Assembly: GCA_964355525.1 (NCBI GenBank)
Contig: CAYHDY010000013.1
Coordinates: 1 to 24,009, forward strand
Direction of reading: 5' to 3'
DNA from: XYB2-FULL-45-11 sp964355525
GTDB taxonomy: Bacteria > Patescibacteriota > Patescibacteriia > UBA9934 > GWF2-40-263
DNA length: 24,009 nucleotides
In this document: one piece after another, positions 13,821-21,025 of the stretch
How positions within the stretch are numbered: the stretch's first letter is position 1
Layout: every line of letters begins with the position of its first letter
Program-made: the position numbers and the translations under genes
Notes under the pieces: generated by a model
What the model was told of the DNA's origin: nothing
Databases searched by the model: none
What the model saw: the letters and a program-made list of their open reading frames with translations, nothing else

Positions 13821-14849
13821 CTACACATCATCCGTTGCCCCATTCTCTCTCTCCAAAATCTTCTTCACCTCACGATCGAAATCAGAAATATAATTTTTGT
13901 CTTGCTCAACGCGATATTTTTCGAACTCGTTCAATGCAAGCGATTGCGCAACCTCGTGGCTTATTTTTCCAGAATTTGTCAAAATTTCATATTCACTGAA
14001 TTTAAGAAAGGTATTCATTTTCTCTATCCAATCTTTCATGGTCATTACTTTACCGCGAGCCGCTTGCATCTCCGCATAATCAAGATACATGTTCCCGATG
14101 CGATTTAAATGCTCCAGCTCTTTTTTATCCAAATAATTTTTAGCAATTACAATGTCGCTTGGCATAATCTTGCCGTTTGGAGATCGTTTCCAAGTTGTTA
14201 AACCCATTTTTTCTTTTGTACTGTTTACACGATCTGTAATAATTTCAGCCGCTGTTTTACCCGTTATCGCAAAGTGAAGTTTATTTTGAACCGTCGCAAA
14301 AAATTCTTTGCTTTCGTGTACTGTTGGCGAATAATCAATCGCTGTCGCGTAAATGTCTGTAATTTTTTGATAGATCCTTCGCTCGCTTGTACGGATATCT
14401 TTAATTTCTTCGTACAAATCTTCAAAATAGCGAGTGCTAAAGCGGGATCCGTATTTCATGCGATCACTATCGAGTGCGTATCCTTTGTGGATATAACTCT
14501 TGAGAATCCCCGTGGCCCATTGTCGAAACTGGGTACCTCTTTCAGAACTTACGCGATATCCGACAGTGATAATCGCTTCTAAAGCATACATTTTTACACT
14601 TCTTTCAATATCTCGTCCTCCCTCGTTTTGAACTACCGAGAATTCCTCGGTAGTTGAATTTTCGTCGATTTCTCTTTCTTTATAGAGATTCTTCAAATGC
14701 AATGATATGTTATCGGTAGAACAATCAAAAAGCTCGCTCATCTTTTTTTGTGTGAGCCACATATTCTCCTCTGCATACAAAACCTCAATATTCACCGACC
14801 CATCCGGTGATTGGTAAAAGGCGATTTGATTATCCGGTATTTTTTTCAT
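13821..14849 (-). CDS. RhuM-family (virulence-associated) DNA-binding protein
   Basis: The 342-residue protein matches the RhuM family throughout: NQIAFYQSPDGSVNIEV at the N-terminus, MWLTQKKMSELFDCSTDNIS (helix-turn-helix-like), VVQNEGGRDIERSVKMYALEAIITVGYRVSS, GTQFRQWATGILKSYIHKGYALD, and a helical C-terminal half ending near VKKILE. RhuM proteins are chromosomal or island genes; their role in virulence is named but not mechanistically known, and the N-terminal domain resembles phage antirepressor DNA-binding domains. The start is taken as the ATG at 14849 (MKKIPDNQ). A TTG frame to 14897 runs through a leader homologous to that of KilA-N. The downstream neighbour is the decayed Bro-N copy. 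Confidence 0.9.
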   Translation of the reverse strand: MKKIPDNQIAFYQSPDGSVNIEVLYAEENMWLTQKKMSELFDCSTDNISLHLKNLYKEREIDENSTTEEFSVVQNEGGRDIERSVKMYALEAIITVGYRVSSERGTQFRQWATGILKSYIHKGYALDSDRMKYGSRFSTRYFEDLYEEIKDIRTSERRIYQKITDIYATAIDYSPTVHESKEFFATVQNKLHFAITGKTAAEIITDRVNSTKEKMGLTTWKRSPNGKIMPSDIVIAKNYLDKKELEHLNRIGNMYLDYAEMQAARGKVMTMKDWIEKMNTFLKFSEYEILTNSGKISHEVAQSLALNEFEKYRVEQDKNYISDFDREVKKILERENGATDDV

Positions 14850-14914
14850 ACATTTTCTCTTATCTTTACAATTTCCTTTATCTTCCTTTACCGTCAAATA
14901 AATAACAAGGTTGA

Positions 14915-14923
14915 TGTGGATAA
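14915..14923 (-). promoter_or_regulatory. TTATCCACA box in the RhuM leader
   Basis: Exact DnaA-box consensus, 66 bp upstream of the RhuM ATG. It directly follows the perfect palindrome at 14924-14949 and is embedded in a stretch alignable base by base with the KilA-N leader. Confidence 0.55.
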
Positions 14924-14949
14924 ATTACGTCGCTCGCGAGCGACGTAAT
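14924..14949. repeat. Perfect 26-bp palindrome upstream of the RhuM gene
   Basis: ATTACGTCGCT pairs fully with AGCGACGTAAT around a CGCG loop. No T-run follows in either direction. The same core is present at 4211-4234 and 301-322. It could be an operator, a REP-like element or an RNA hairpin in the leader. Confidence 0.85.
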
Positions 14950-14966
14950 AAAGATTTTTCTAAATC

Positions 14967-14994
14967 AAAAGCCGAGCACATCATATGCCCGGCT
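14967..14994 (-). terminator. Minus-strand terminator after the Cys-tail gene
   Basis: AGCCGGGCAT pairs with GTGCTCGGCT (with G-T wobbles), followed by TTTTGATTT on the minus strand. It lies just after the TAG stop of the acidic Cys-tail gene and is homologous to 13248-13273. Confidence 0.6.
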
Positions 14995-15002
14995 CACAAA
15001 TT

Positions 15003-15653
15003 CTACTTACATCCCCCACCACCGCAACATCCGCCTTCTCGTTCACATCCTTCTTCTTCCATTACATCATCTTCTCCGTCCTCATTATCTTCTTCACATT
15101 CATCCCCTTCCTCACAATCATCTTCTTCACATTCCTCCGGGAACAAGACTTCCAAACATTCTTCCGGCAACTCTTGATATTTTTCTGTTGTTAACATTTC
15201 ATGTGCGCAATCCATCCAGTCATTGACTTGTTCCATTTCTTCTTCGATCAACACGCATTCATCTGTGGCTTGTTTCAACATCACACCACACATTTCCAAT
15301 TCTGTTTGGCGATCTGCTTTGTCTACATCTTCTGCGCGCTCAAGCAATCGTGTTGCAACTTCAACTTCCAATTTTGCTTCGATCAAGTGTTCCTCTTCCT
15401 CATGAAAATCATAAGCGAGGTCTTGAAGTTGGTGCAAACGCTGAGCAATGAGCTCGCAAATCTTCAAATCACGTTCTTCTTCCTCTGTTTGCGGGAAGGC
15501 ATAAAGGAAAGAAACTTCTTCAAACGCTTCTTCCGCGGCATCGAACTCCTCCGGAGAAAGAGTTTCATCATTCATGAGCCCGATGAGCGCAACAATGGAC
15601 TCTTTTGAAGCATCTTCTGAAAGCACGCGAATTTCGTCTAAACGTAATGACAT
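15003..15653 (-). CDS. Acidic protein with a C-terminal Cys/Gly tail
   Basis: The 216-residue protein is very acidic and mostly helical. Residues 1-150 look like alpha-helical repeats or coiled coil (EEFDAAEEAFEEVSFLY, EEEEHLIEAKLEVEVATRLLERAEDV). Then come a conserved part with two Cys (NDWMDCAHEMLTTEKYQ, EECLEVLF), a Glu/Asp-rich linker with scattered Cys, and the tail GGCCGGGGCK. The tail resembles short metal-binding Cys-Gly tails on other proteins, but no family is recognised. A truncated paralogue is at 13285-13485, where the tail is identical. The gene is 79 bp downstream of Bro-N and may be its partner (inference from pairwise duplication). Confidence 0.7.
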   Translation of the reverse strand: MSLRLDEIRVLSEDASKESIVALIGLMNDETLSPEEFDAAEEAFEEVSFLYAFPQTEEEERDLKICELIAQRLHQLQDLAYDFHEEEEHLIEAKLEVEVATRLLERAEDVDKADRQTELEMCGVMLKQATDECVLIEEEMEQVNDWMDCAHEMLTTEKYQELPEECLEVLFPEECEEDDCEEGDECEEDNEDGEDDVMEEEGCEREGGCCGGGGCK

Positions 15654-15684
15654 ATGTGAATCATTAATGAATTTCCTGCATTCT

Positions 15685-15734
15685 GCCTTATTCCCCGTGA
15701 AAAATCAAGGGATACGCAGATAAGGCGGTTTTTT
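15685..15734 (+). terminator. Possible hairpin with + strand T-run between Bro-N and Cys-tail gene
   Basis: GCCTTAT (15685-15691) pairs with ATAAGGC (15720-15726), with TCCC/GGGA inside, followed by GGTTTTTT on the + strand. No + strand gene upstream is known. It may instead be a leader hairpin in the Bro-N/Cys-tail transcript. Confidence 0.35.
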
Positions 15735-16575
15735 AGGTTAATCGTTTCTTATTGTTTGGTTTCAAGTAATTCTGCTTGCTGACAACACGTTTTCCTGTTC
15801 GTTCCTCCAGTTCCTTTCTCGCATTTCCCGAAATCTTCCCGCCTTTTTGTGCGGCTTCTTTGTTTTTATGAAATCCATCCGCTTGATCCGATTCCGCGAT
15901 CTGTCGAGTCGACAACTCTGCAAGAGCGGTGAAAATCAGTTCTGCCTCGCTCATGTGATCACGTAGGTTTTGTGATTTTAAATTTTTCAGGTTCTTGTGC
16001 CCCTTAATCGTCAATCCGCTCCACTCCTCATGGATAATGTTCGTAAGCTTTGCGTACTCATCACCCTTTTTCACATTATGATCCGCCCAATAATCTGTCA
16101 GTTTATTTCTTGTTTCAACTCCAAGCATTCTCTGCCCGATCCATTTCTCGCTCCGCCCAAGCTTTTGCCAATTTGTCCGTGCACGCACAAGAGCCTGTTC
16201 CGGATCAACCGTTTCTTGCATACGCTCATACCCGACTTTTGCGAGCCAGATCTTGAATGGCTCTGCTTTGGGTGAAGGCACAGACTGAACAAGACGTAAA
16301 ATTCCTTCGACATCTAATACGTCTGTGAGATATTTCTTTCCGTCGGAGGCTTCCATTTTCAGTTGGTGACAATTTGTCACCGACTCATTTCCCTCTTGCG
16401 TTAGACGTTCTTTAAGCTTATTCCAATATTTTCTAGCAGTTTGGAAGTCAGCTTGATCCGTTAACACACGAATAATATCAACAACGCTAAAATACCATTT
16501 TTCCTCTTTCTCATCCCAAATACGACGAACGGGTTGATCGTCGAAAAGCGCAATGCGTTTTGCTTTTTTTTCCAT
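15733..16575 (-). CDS. Bro-N family phage antirepressor-like protein
   Basis: The 280-residue protein has the Bro-N DNA-binding domain at the N-terminus (VRRIWDEKEEKWYFSVVDII, ARKYWNKLKERL, NESVTNCHQLKM, DGKKYLTDVLD) and the conserved C-terminal part of chromosomal members (SPKAEPFKIWLAKVGYERM, NLRDHMSEAELIFTALAE, KGGKISGNARKELEERTGKR). Bro-N proteins come from DNA viruses and phages and act as transcription regulators or antirepressors. A TTATCCACA box and hairpin lie 60 bp upstream. The DNA encoding VTNCH forms a GGTGACAAATTGTCACC palindrome (16366-16382). A decayed second copy is at 13528-13717. Confidence 0.9.
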   Translation of the reverse strand: MEKKAKRIALFDDQPVRRIWDEKEEKWYFSVVDIIRVLTDQADFQTARKYWNKLKERLTQEGNESVTNCHQLKMEASDGKKYLTDVLDVEGILRLVQSVPSPKAEPFKIWLAKVGYERMQETVDPEQALVRARTNWQKLGRSEKWIGQRMLGVETRNKLTDYWADHNVKKGDEYAKLTNIIHEEWSGLTIKGHKNLKNLKSQNLRDHMSEAELIFTALAELSTRQIAESDQADGFHKNKEAAQKGGKISGNARKELEERTGKRVVSKQNYLKPNNKKRLT

Positions 16576-16626
16576 AGGATTTTATTTTAATTCAGTTCCA
16601 TCTTCTTCCTCCCGTTCATAAAAAGA

Positions 16627-16658
16627 AAGACACATGTGGATAAATCCGCATGTGTCTT
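16627..16658. repeat. Hairpin carrying a TTATCCACA box upstream of Bro-N
   Basis: AAGACACATG pairs with CATGTGTCTT, and the inner GGA-TAAA-TCC continues the stem. The exact minus-strand TTATCCACA (16635-16643) is part of the left arm and loop. It lies 60 bp upstream of the Bro-N ATG. Confidence 0.75.
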
Positions 16659-16671
16659 ATGATCGATCGAG

Positions 16672-16697
16672 AGATCCTTCACTTTACTCAGGATGAC
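16672..16697 (-). repeat. Inverted copy of the GTCATCCTGAG...GAAGGATCT repeat
   Basis: On the minus strand this reads GTCATCCTGAGTAAAGTGAAGGATCT and matches 1246-1284 at its ends. It lies directly after the stop codon of the Pif1-WYL gene. Confidence 0.65.
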
Positions 16698-16698
16698 A

Positions 16699-18273
16699 CT
16701 ATTCAGTTTCTTCCAAACTCAGGATCCGTTCCACGTTAAAAATCCGATCAGCTCCTCGCAGATGACAATAGGCATCGAGAGCGATGAACGGAATTCCTTG
16801 CGCTTCTGAATCGTAGACACGTACCGGCGTAATCGTTCGGCGTGTCTTTTCGTCTTGTGCTTTCAAGTAAATAATCTTGAGCGAAGTCTTGTTTTTAATC
16901 GCATCATTCAGCTGGGCGATTTTATCGTTTGTCGAAAATAGTTCTTGCGAGATGGTGTATTGAATTTGGGTGATGAATTTGATGACGCGATAATCCAATC
17001 GAAGTTGTGGTTTCGTGACAGGCTTCGTCAACACGAGTCCTTCGAATGTGCGACATCGACTTAAGGCGACATACACTTGTCCGGCGGCGAATGCGCCGCG
17101 ACCGAGATCGACGACGACGCGATCGAAAGATTTTCCCTGACTTTTGTGAATCGTTGTCGCCCATGCAAGACGAAGTGGAATCTGAACGAAACTCCCGAGA
17201 CGTTCTTGCGAGAGTCCGTGCGTTTCGGAATCGTACACGCTGCGATACAACGTCCACGTCGATGCTTCAACCGTAATCGGTTCATCTTCTCCGTCGATCA
17301 ACACATCGAGATCGAGATTGCGTACGCGAATCACTTTGCCAAGTGTGCCGTTCACCCATCGCCCGTCTTGATCGTTTTTAACGAACATGACGCGAGCGTT
17401 TACCGCGACGGTAAATTCTTTATCAGTCGGTAAATCTTTATCCGGAAAATTATCATTCACGATTCCCGTGTACGTCATGAACTTCGTCGAGAGCGTTGCA
17501 AGATTGATCTGATTGATCTCGTCCGCGGCCGCGTTTGTCGGCGTGAGATAAATAAATCCTTCCGGACGTTTTTCCTTTGTCGCGATTTTCGAAACAACAC
17601 GTTTGTTCAACGCCGCGAGTTGTTCATCCGTGATCGATCGATTGCGCACGCCGTTTAACAGCTCGACAAATGACGTGTCCGATTGACGATACACCTTCTC
17701 AAGTTCGATGAATTGAATCTGATGCGCGTCCGCGAGTTCTCGAACGGCGTCCGATGAAAAAAAGTACGGCGTCTCATAACGCTCCGAGAATGCATCCGAT
17801 TCCCACGAGGTCACGACCGGCGGCAACTGATACAGATCTCCGATCGCGATGATCTGCTTTCCACCGAACGGTTCGCTTGTGTTCATGATGCGACGCAAAA
17901 AGACGTCCACGCAATCGAGCAAGTCCGCACGCACCATCGAAATTTCATCGATCACAAGTGAATCGATTTTTTTGAAAAGATCTTTATCCGCTTTCGCCGC
18001 CATGCGTCGCGCATCCGTAAGCGAAATTCCAGGAGTGAATCGAAAGAATGAATGAATCGTTTCTCCGTTCACGTTCAGTGCCGCGACACCCGTCGGCGCC
18101 AAATACGCGCAGCGTTTTTTTGTATGCAATCGAAAATGCGAAAGAAGCGTGGACTTCCCTGTTCCCGCACGACCCGTGATAAACAAAAACGGAACGTCGC
18201 TTTCCATCATCTCGACGGCGCGCAAAAATTCCGGGTTCAAATCCAATTTTGTTTTCGTCGTCTTCTTCGCCAT
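16699..18273 (-). CDS. Pif1-like SF1B helicase fused to a C-terminal WYL domain
   Basis: The 524-residue protein has Walker A GRAGTGKST (34-42), the Pif1-family motif APTGVAALNVNGETIHSFF, Walker B DEISM (109-113), GDLYQLPPV, and the late motifs ATTIHKSQGKSFD and YVALSRCRTFEGL. Residues about 450-520 form a WYL domain (LKIIYL, RRTITPVRVYD, FIALDAYCHLRG, FNVERI), a ligand-sensing module common in defence regulators. The N-terminal extension is short. It should unwind DNA 5' to 3'; WYL may sense a nucleic acid or nucleotide ligand. Such fusions are known in bacteria. It is preceded by a terminator and stands alone at the island's right edge. Confidence 0.93.
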   Translation of the reverse strand: MAKKTTKTKLDLNPEFLRAVEMMESDVPFLFITGRAGTGKSTLLSHFRLHTKKRCAYLAPTGVAALNVNGETIHSFFRFTPGISLTDARRMAAKADKDLFKKIDSLVIDEISMVRADLLDCVDVFLRRIMNTSEPFGGKQIIAIGDLYQLPPVVTSWESDAFSERYETPYFFSSDAVRELADAHQIQFIELEKVYRQSDTSFVELLNGVRNRSITDEQLAALNKRVVSKIATKEKRPEGFIYLTPTNAAADEINQINLATLSTKFMTYTGIVNDNFPDKDLPTDKEFTVAVNARVMFVKNDQDGRWVNGTLGKVIRVRNLDLDVLIDGEDEPITVEASTWTLYRSVYDSETHGLSQERLGSFVQIPLRLAWATTIHKSQGKSFDRVVVDLGRGAFAAGQVYVALSRCRTFEGLVLTKPVTKPQLRLDYRVIKFITQIQYTISQELFSTNDKIAQLNDAIKNKTSLKIIYLKAQDEKTRRTITPVRVYDSEAQGIPFIALDAYCHLRGADRIFNVERILSLEETE

Positions 18274-18328
18274 ACGCGTGCCATTCTCTCTTTTTTCGGG
18301 AGATGAGGCAAGGTGTGTGTTGATACAT

Positions 18329-18354
18329 AAAAAAGAGCCGATTGGCTCTTTTTC
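18329..18354. terminator. Terminator after tyrS
   Basis: AAAGAGCC pairs with GGCTCTTT around GATT, with A-runs on one side and T-runs on the other, so it can work in both directions. It lies 4 bp after the tyrS stop. Confidence 0.85.
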
Positions 18355-18357
18355 TTT

Positions 18358-19560
18358 TTAGACAATCTTTACGAAATATCGTTTCCCTTTTTGCAACAAC
18401 GGTTTCATCGCAGGATCAACAACGAATTCATAATCACTGACAACTTCCTCATTCACTTTCACTCCGCCACCATCCATTAATCGTCGTGCGTCTCCTTTTG
18501 ATTGTGCGAGTTTTGTCGCGACGAGTGCATCGACGATTGACATCGCATTTTCAAGTTTCACTTCTGGAACATCCTCTGGCACGCCGTGATCTTGAAATAA
18601 ATTATTGAAACGATCTGTGGCAGCAACAGCTTCTTCACGATCGAAATATTCTGAGACAACCGCTTTTGCTAAAGCGACTTTGAAATCACGAGGATTCACA
18701 CCGTCACCCATCGCGATTTTCATTTCTTTGATTTCTCCGTTTGGAAGATCCGTCAGAATTTCAAATCCGGGAATGATCATTCCATCCGTCCAACTCATCA
18801 CTTTTCCAAACATGTCATCCGGAGAATCGGAAAGCGTAATCATGTTCCCTTCACTCTTTCCCATTTTCTTTCCGGTTGGATCGACAAGTAATTTTGACGT
18901 GATGACAAATTTTTCTTTGTGTTGAACCGCTTTCATCAAATCTCGACCCGCAAGCATGTTGAATGTTTGATCATTTCCGCCAATCTCTCCATCCACATTC
19001 ATTGCAACAGAATCATACGCCTGCATGAGCGGATACAAAAACTCGTGAAGATGAACCGGCTTTCCTTCAGCGATGCGCTTATCGAACATGTCGCGCTCCA
19101 ACATTTGTTGAACCGTAAAGTTTGAAGCGAGTTCGACAATTTCAGAAAATCCAAGTTTCGCGAGCCATTCACTGTTGTATTTTAATTCCGCTGCATTTTC
19201 TCCTTCGAAAGAAATGATTTTACTTGCTTGCGCTTTATATTTTTCTGCATTCGCCAAAACTTGTTCGCGAGTCAATCGGACGCGTGTTGCGGACTTATCG
19301 GTCGGATCACCGATCATTCCCGTGAAATCACCGATAAGCAAAATTAATTTGTGCCCGAGCTTTTGAAACTCAGCCATTTTACGGAGTGGAATTGCATGAC
19401 CCAAATGTAAATCCGGACCCGTTGGATCGATTCCAAGATAAAGTGTGAGTTGTTTGCCATCTTTCAAGCGTGCTTCGAGAAAATCAAACGACGGATAGAT
19501 ATTTTCCACCCCGCGCGTAAGCAAATTCTGAATCGCATTTTCATCAATATTGATAGACAT
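18358..19560 (-). CDS. tyrS: Tyrosyl-tRNA synthetase
   Basis: The 400-residue class I synthetase has the HIGH variant HLGH (52-55), the tyrosine-binding YPLMQAYDS (176-184) and GGNDQ (194-198), and the KMSKS variant KMGKS (232-236). A C-terminal S4-like RNA-binding domain follows (ALVATKLAQSKGDARRLMDGGGVKVN). It charges tRNA-Tyr. The start is taken as the ATG at 19560 (MSINID); the longer frame would overlap the end of the phosphohexomutase gene. The stop of that gene is at 19571, 11 bp upstream, so the two are likely co-transcribed. Confidence 0.97.
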   Translation of the reverse strand: MSINIDENAIQNLLTRGVENIYPSFDFLEARLKDGKQLTLYLGIDPTGPDLHLGHAIPLRKMAEFQKLGHKLILLIGDFTGMIGDPTDKSATRVRLTREQVLANAEKYKAQASKIISFEGENAAELKYNSEWLAKLGFSEIVELASNFTVQQMLERDMFDKRIAEGKPVHLHEFLYPLMQAYDSVAMNVDGEIGGNDQTFNMLAGRDLMKAVQHKEKFVITSKLLVDPTGKKMGKSEGNMITLSDSPDDMFGKVMSWTDGMIIPGFEILTDLPNGEIKEMKIAMGDGVNPRDFKVALAKAVVSEYFDREEAVAATDRFNNLFQDHGVPEDVPEVKLENAMSIVDALVATKLAQSKGDARRLMDGGGVKVNEEVVSDYEFVVDPAMKPLLQKGKRYFVKIV

Positions 19561-19570
19561 ATGTTTCAGA

Positions 19571-20929
19571 TTACTTCGTTGATTCGATGAATGCAACCAG
19601 TTCATCGCGTTTCTGTTCCATCAACTCACGACTCGTCGCCTCGACAATCAGTCGTAACAACGGTTCCGTGTTCGATGGCCGAACGATGAACCACCAATCG
19701 TGATCGAACTCACAGCGGATACCATCAAGCTTGTTCACCTTCGATGCATTCATCGCATATTGTTCGAGCCTGTCGAGAACCGATTGTTTATCATACACTT
19801 CAATGTTCACCTCGCCGCTGTTCGAATACGTTCGCAAGTCACGAACAAGATCGGCAAACGTTTGATTCGATCGTTTCCATACAGACAGAACACGAACGAT
19901 CGCATGATCGACCGCTTCGAGTCCGCTGAATTCTTTAAAAAAGAAATGACTCGAGACTTCTCCGCCGAGCACGGCTCCTTCCGATTGAACCGCTTCGACC
20001 GCGAACTTGCGACCGATGCGACATTCGTGCGGCACGCCACTGTTCGACACAATCGTTTCAACCGTTGTCCAACTTTGATTTGGTGCAACAACGATCTTCG
20101 CGCCAGAATTTTTCGAAAGCACGTCCGTCGCAAGCAGTGCGAGTGTAAGATCTCCGCGCAAACTGTTTCCTTCATTATCGATAAACGCAACACGATCCGC
20201 ATCCCCGTCGAGTGCGACGCCAAAATCCGCACGTTCACGAATCACTGCTGCTTTTACATCTGCGAGTGTTTCTTCCTTCGCCGGATTCGCTTCGTGATTT
20301 GGAAAATGTGCATCTTGCTCCGGATACAATTCGATCAGTTCAACATTCAATCGTTTGCACAACTCGCGAACAGCCATCGCTCCCATCCCGTTTCCATAAT
20401 CGACAACGATTTTTGTTCCCAAAAGATCCGGTGGATTTGCGACAGCGATACATTTGTCGATGTATGCAGGTAGAATGTTTTGTTCAACGACTGATCCGTG
20501 AGATCGACCTCCCCCTGCCCCCTCCTCAAAGGAGGAGGGGGTTTTCGACATTGATTCAAGAATTTCCGTTCCGGAAATAGGCAGACCGTTTGCGTGCGCC
20601 ATTTTGATTCCGTTGAACTCCGGCGGATTATGTGAAGCTGTCACCATGAGTCCGGCATCGACGTTCGGTTGACTCGATACAGCAAAATTGAACATCGATG
20701 TACTGCAAAGACCGATATCAATGACATTTGCTCCCATCGAAATGACTCCTTCGATCGCGGCTTGCTCGAGTTCGGGGCTCGTCTCACGCATATCACGCCC
20801 GACAATCACCGTTTTTGCGCCCGTTTTCGAAACAAGTGCCTGCCCGACAGATCGAGCGATCTCGGGGGTCACTTCCGCGAGTAAACCGCGAATGTCATAC
20901 GCTCGGAAAATATGTTTTGAAAACTCCAT
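19571..20929 (-). CDS. Phosphomannomutase/phosphoglucomutase family protein
   Basis: The 452-residue protein has all four functional loops: phosphoserine loop TASHNP (97-102, Ser99), metal loop DGDADR (241-246), sugar loop GEVSSH (323-328) and phosphate loop RPSNTEP (417-423). It interconverts hexose 1- and 6-phosphates for cell-surface sugar synthesis; which sugar is preferred cannot be told. Residues about 130-143 (TPSSFEEGAGGGRS) are an in-frame insertion encoded by a GC-rich palindromic repeat (20518-20541). The gene is divergent from lemA. Confidence 0.93.
   Translation of the reverse strand: MEFSKHIFRAYDIRGLLAEVTPEIARSVGQALVSKTGAKTVIVGRDMRETSPELEQAAIEGVISMGANVIDIGLCSTSMFNFAVSSQPNVDAGLMVTASHNPPEFNGIKMAHANGLPISGTEILESMSKTPSSFEEGAGGGRSHGSVVEQNILPAYIDKCIAVANPPDLLGTKIVVDYGNGMGAMAVRELCKRLNVELIELYPEQDAHFPNHEANPAKEETLADVKAAVIRERADFGVALDGDADRVAFIDNEGNSLRGDLTLALLATDVLSKNSGAKIVVAPNQSWTTVETIVSNSGVPHECRIGRKFAVEAVQSEGAVLGGEVSSHFFFKEFSGLEAVDHAIVRVLSVWKRSNQTFADLVRDLRTYSNSGEVNIEVYDKQSVLDRLEQYAMNASKVNKLDGIRCEFDHDWWFIVRPSNTEPLLRLIVEATSRELMEQKRDELVAFIESTK
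20518..20541. repeat. GC-rich palindromic repeat inside the phosphohexomutase gene
   Basis: CCCCCTCCTC pairs with GAGGAGGGGG around AAAG. The flanks CCTCCCCCTGCC match a CPR-common interspersed repeat. It is in frame and adds about a dozen residues between the phosphoserine and metal loops. Confidence 0.75.
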
Positions 20930-20934
20930 ATTCT

Positions 20935-20963
20935 TTGACGAAAGCCTCTAAATTTCGTATTAT
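20935..20963 (+). promoter_or_regulatory. Sigma70-type promoter for lemA-htpX-clpC
   Basis: TTGACG (20935-20940), 17-base spacer, TATTAT (20958-20963). The leader then has an AGGGT-CTCG-ACCCT hairpin (20987-21000) and no clear Shine-Dalgarno before the lemA ATG at 21026. Confidence 0.7.
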
Positions 20964-20986
20964 TTATTTGAAATCATTTAAACGGA

Positions 20987-21000
20987 AGGGTCTCGACCCT
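20987..21000. repeat. AGGGTCTCGACCCT palindrome in the lemA leader
   Basis: A perfect 14-bp palindrome, flanked by GGA and CCCCTAC, of the same general type as the hairpin inside clpC (22987-23006). It lies between the promoter and lemA. Confidence 0.7.
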
Positions 21001-21025
21001 CCCCTACGAACTAATCAAAACCCCT

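Noticed and set aside
14850..14897. Longer RhuM N-terminus from TTG at 14897
   Set aside because: The extra residues are Lys-rich leader sequence homologous to non-coding DNA in front of KilA-N.
4201..16643. Replication origin suggested by DnaA boxes
   Set aside because: Boxes are spread over 12 kb, single per site, without dnaA, dnaN or an AT-rich unwinding region beside a cluster.
20212..20580. 122-codon + strand ORF opposite the phosphohexomutase
   Set aside because: Antisense shadow; the PPPQRRRGF-type segment is just the palindromic repeat read in another frame.
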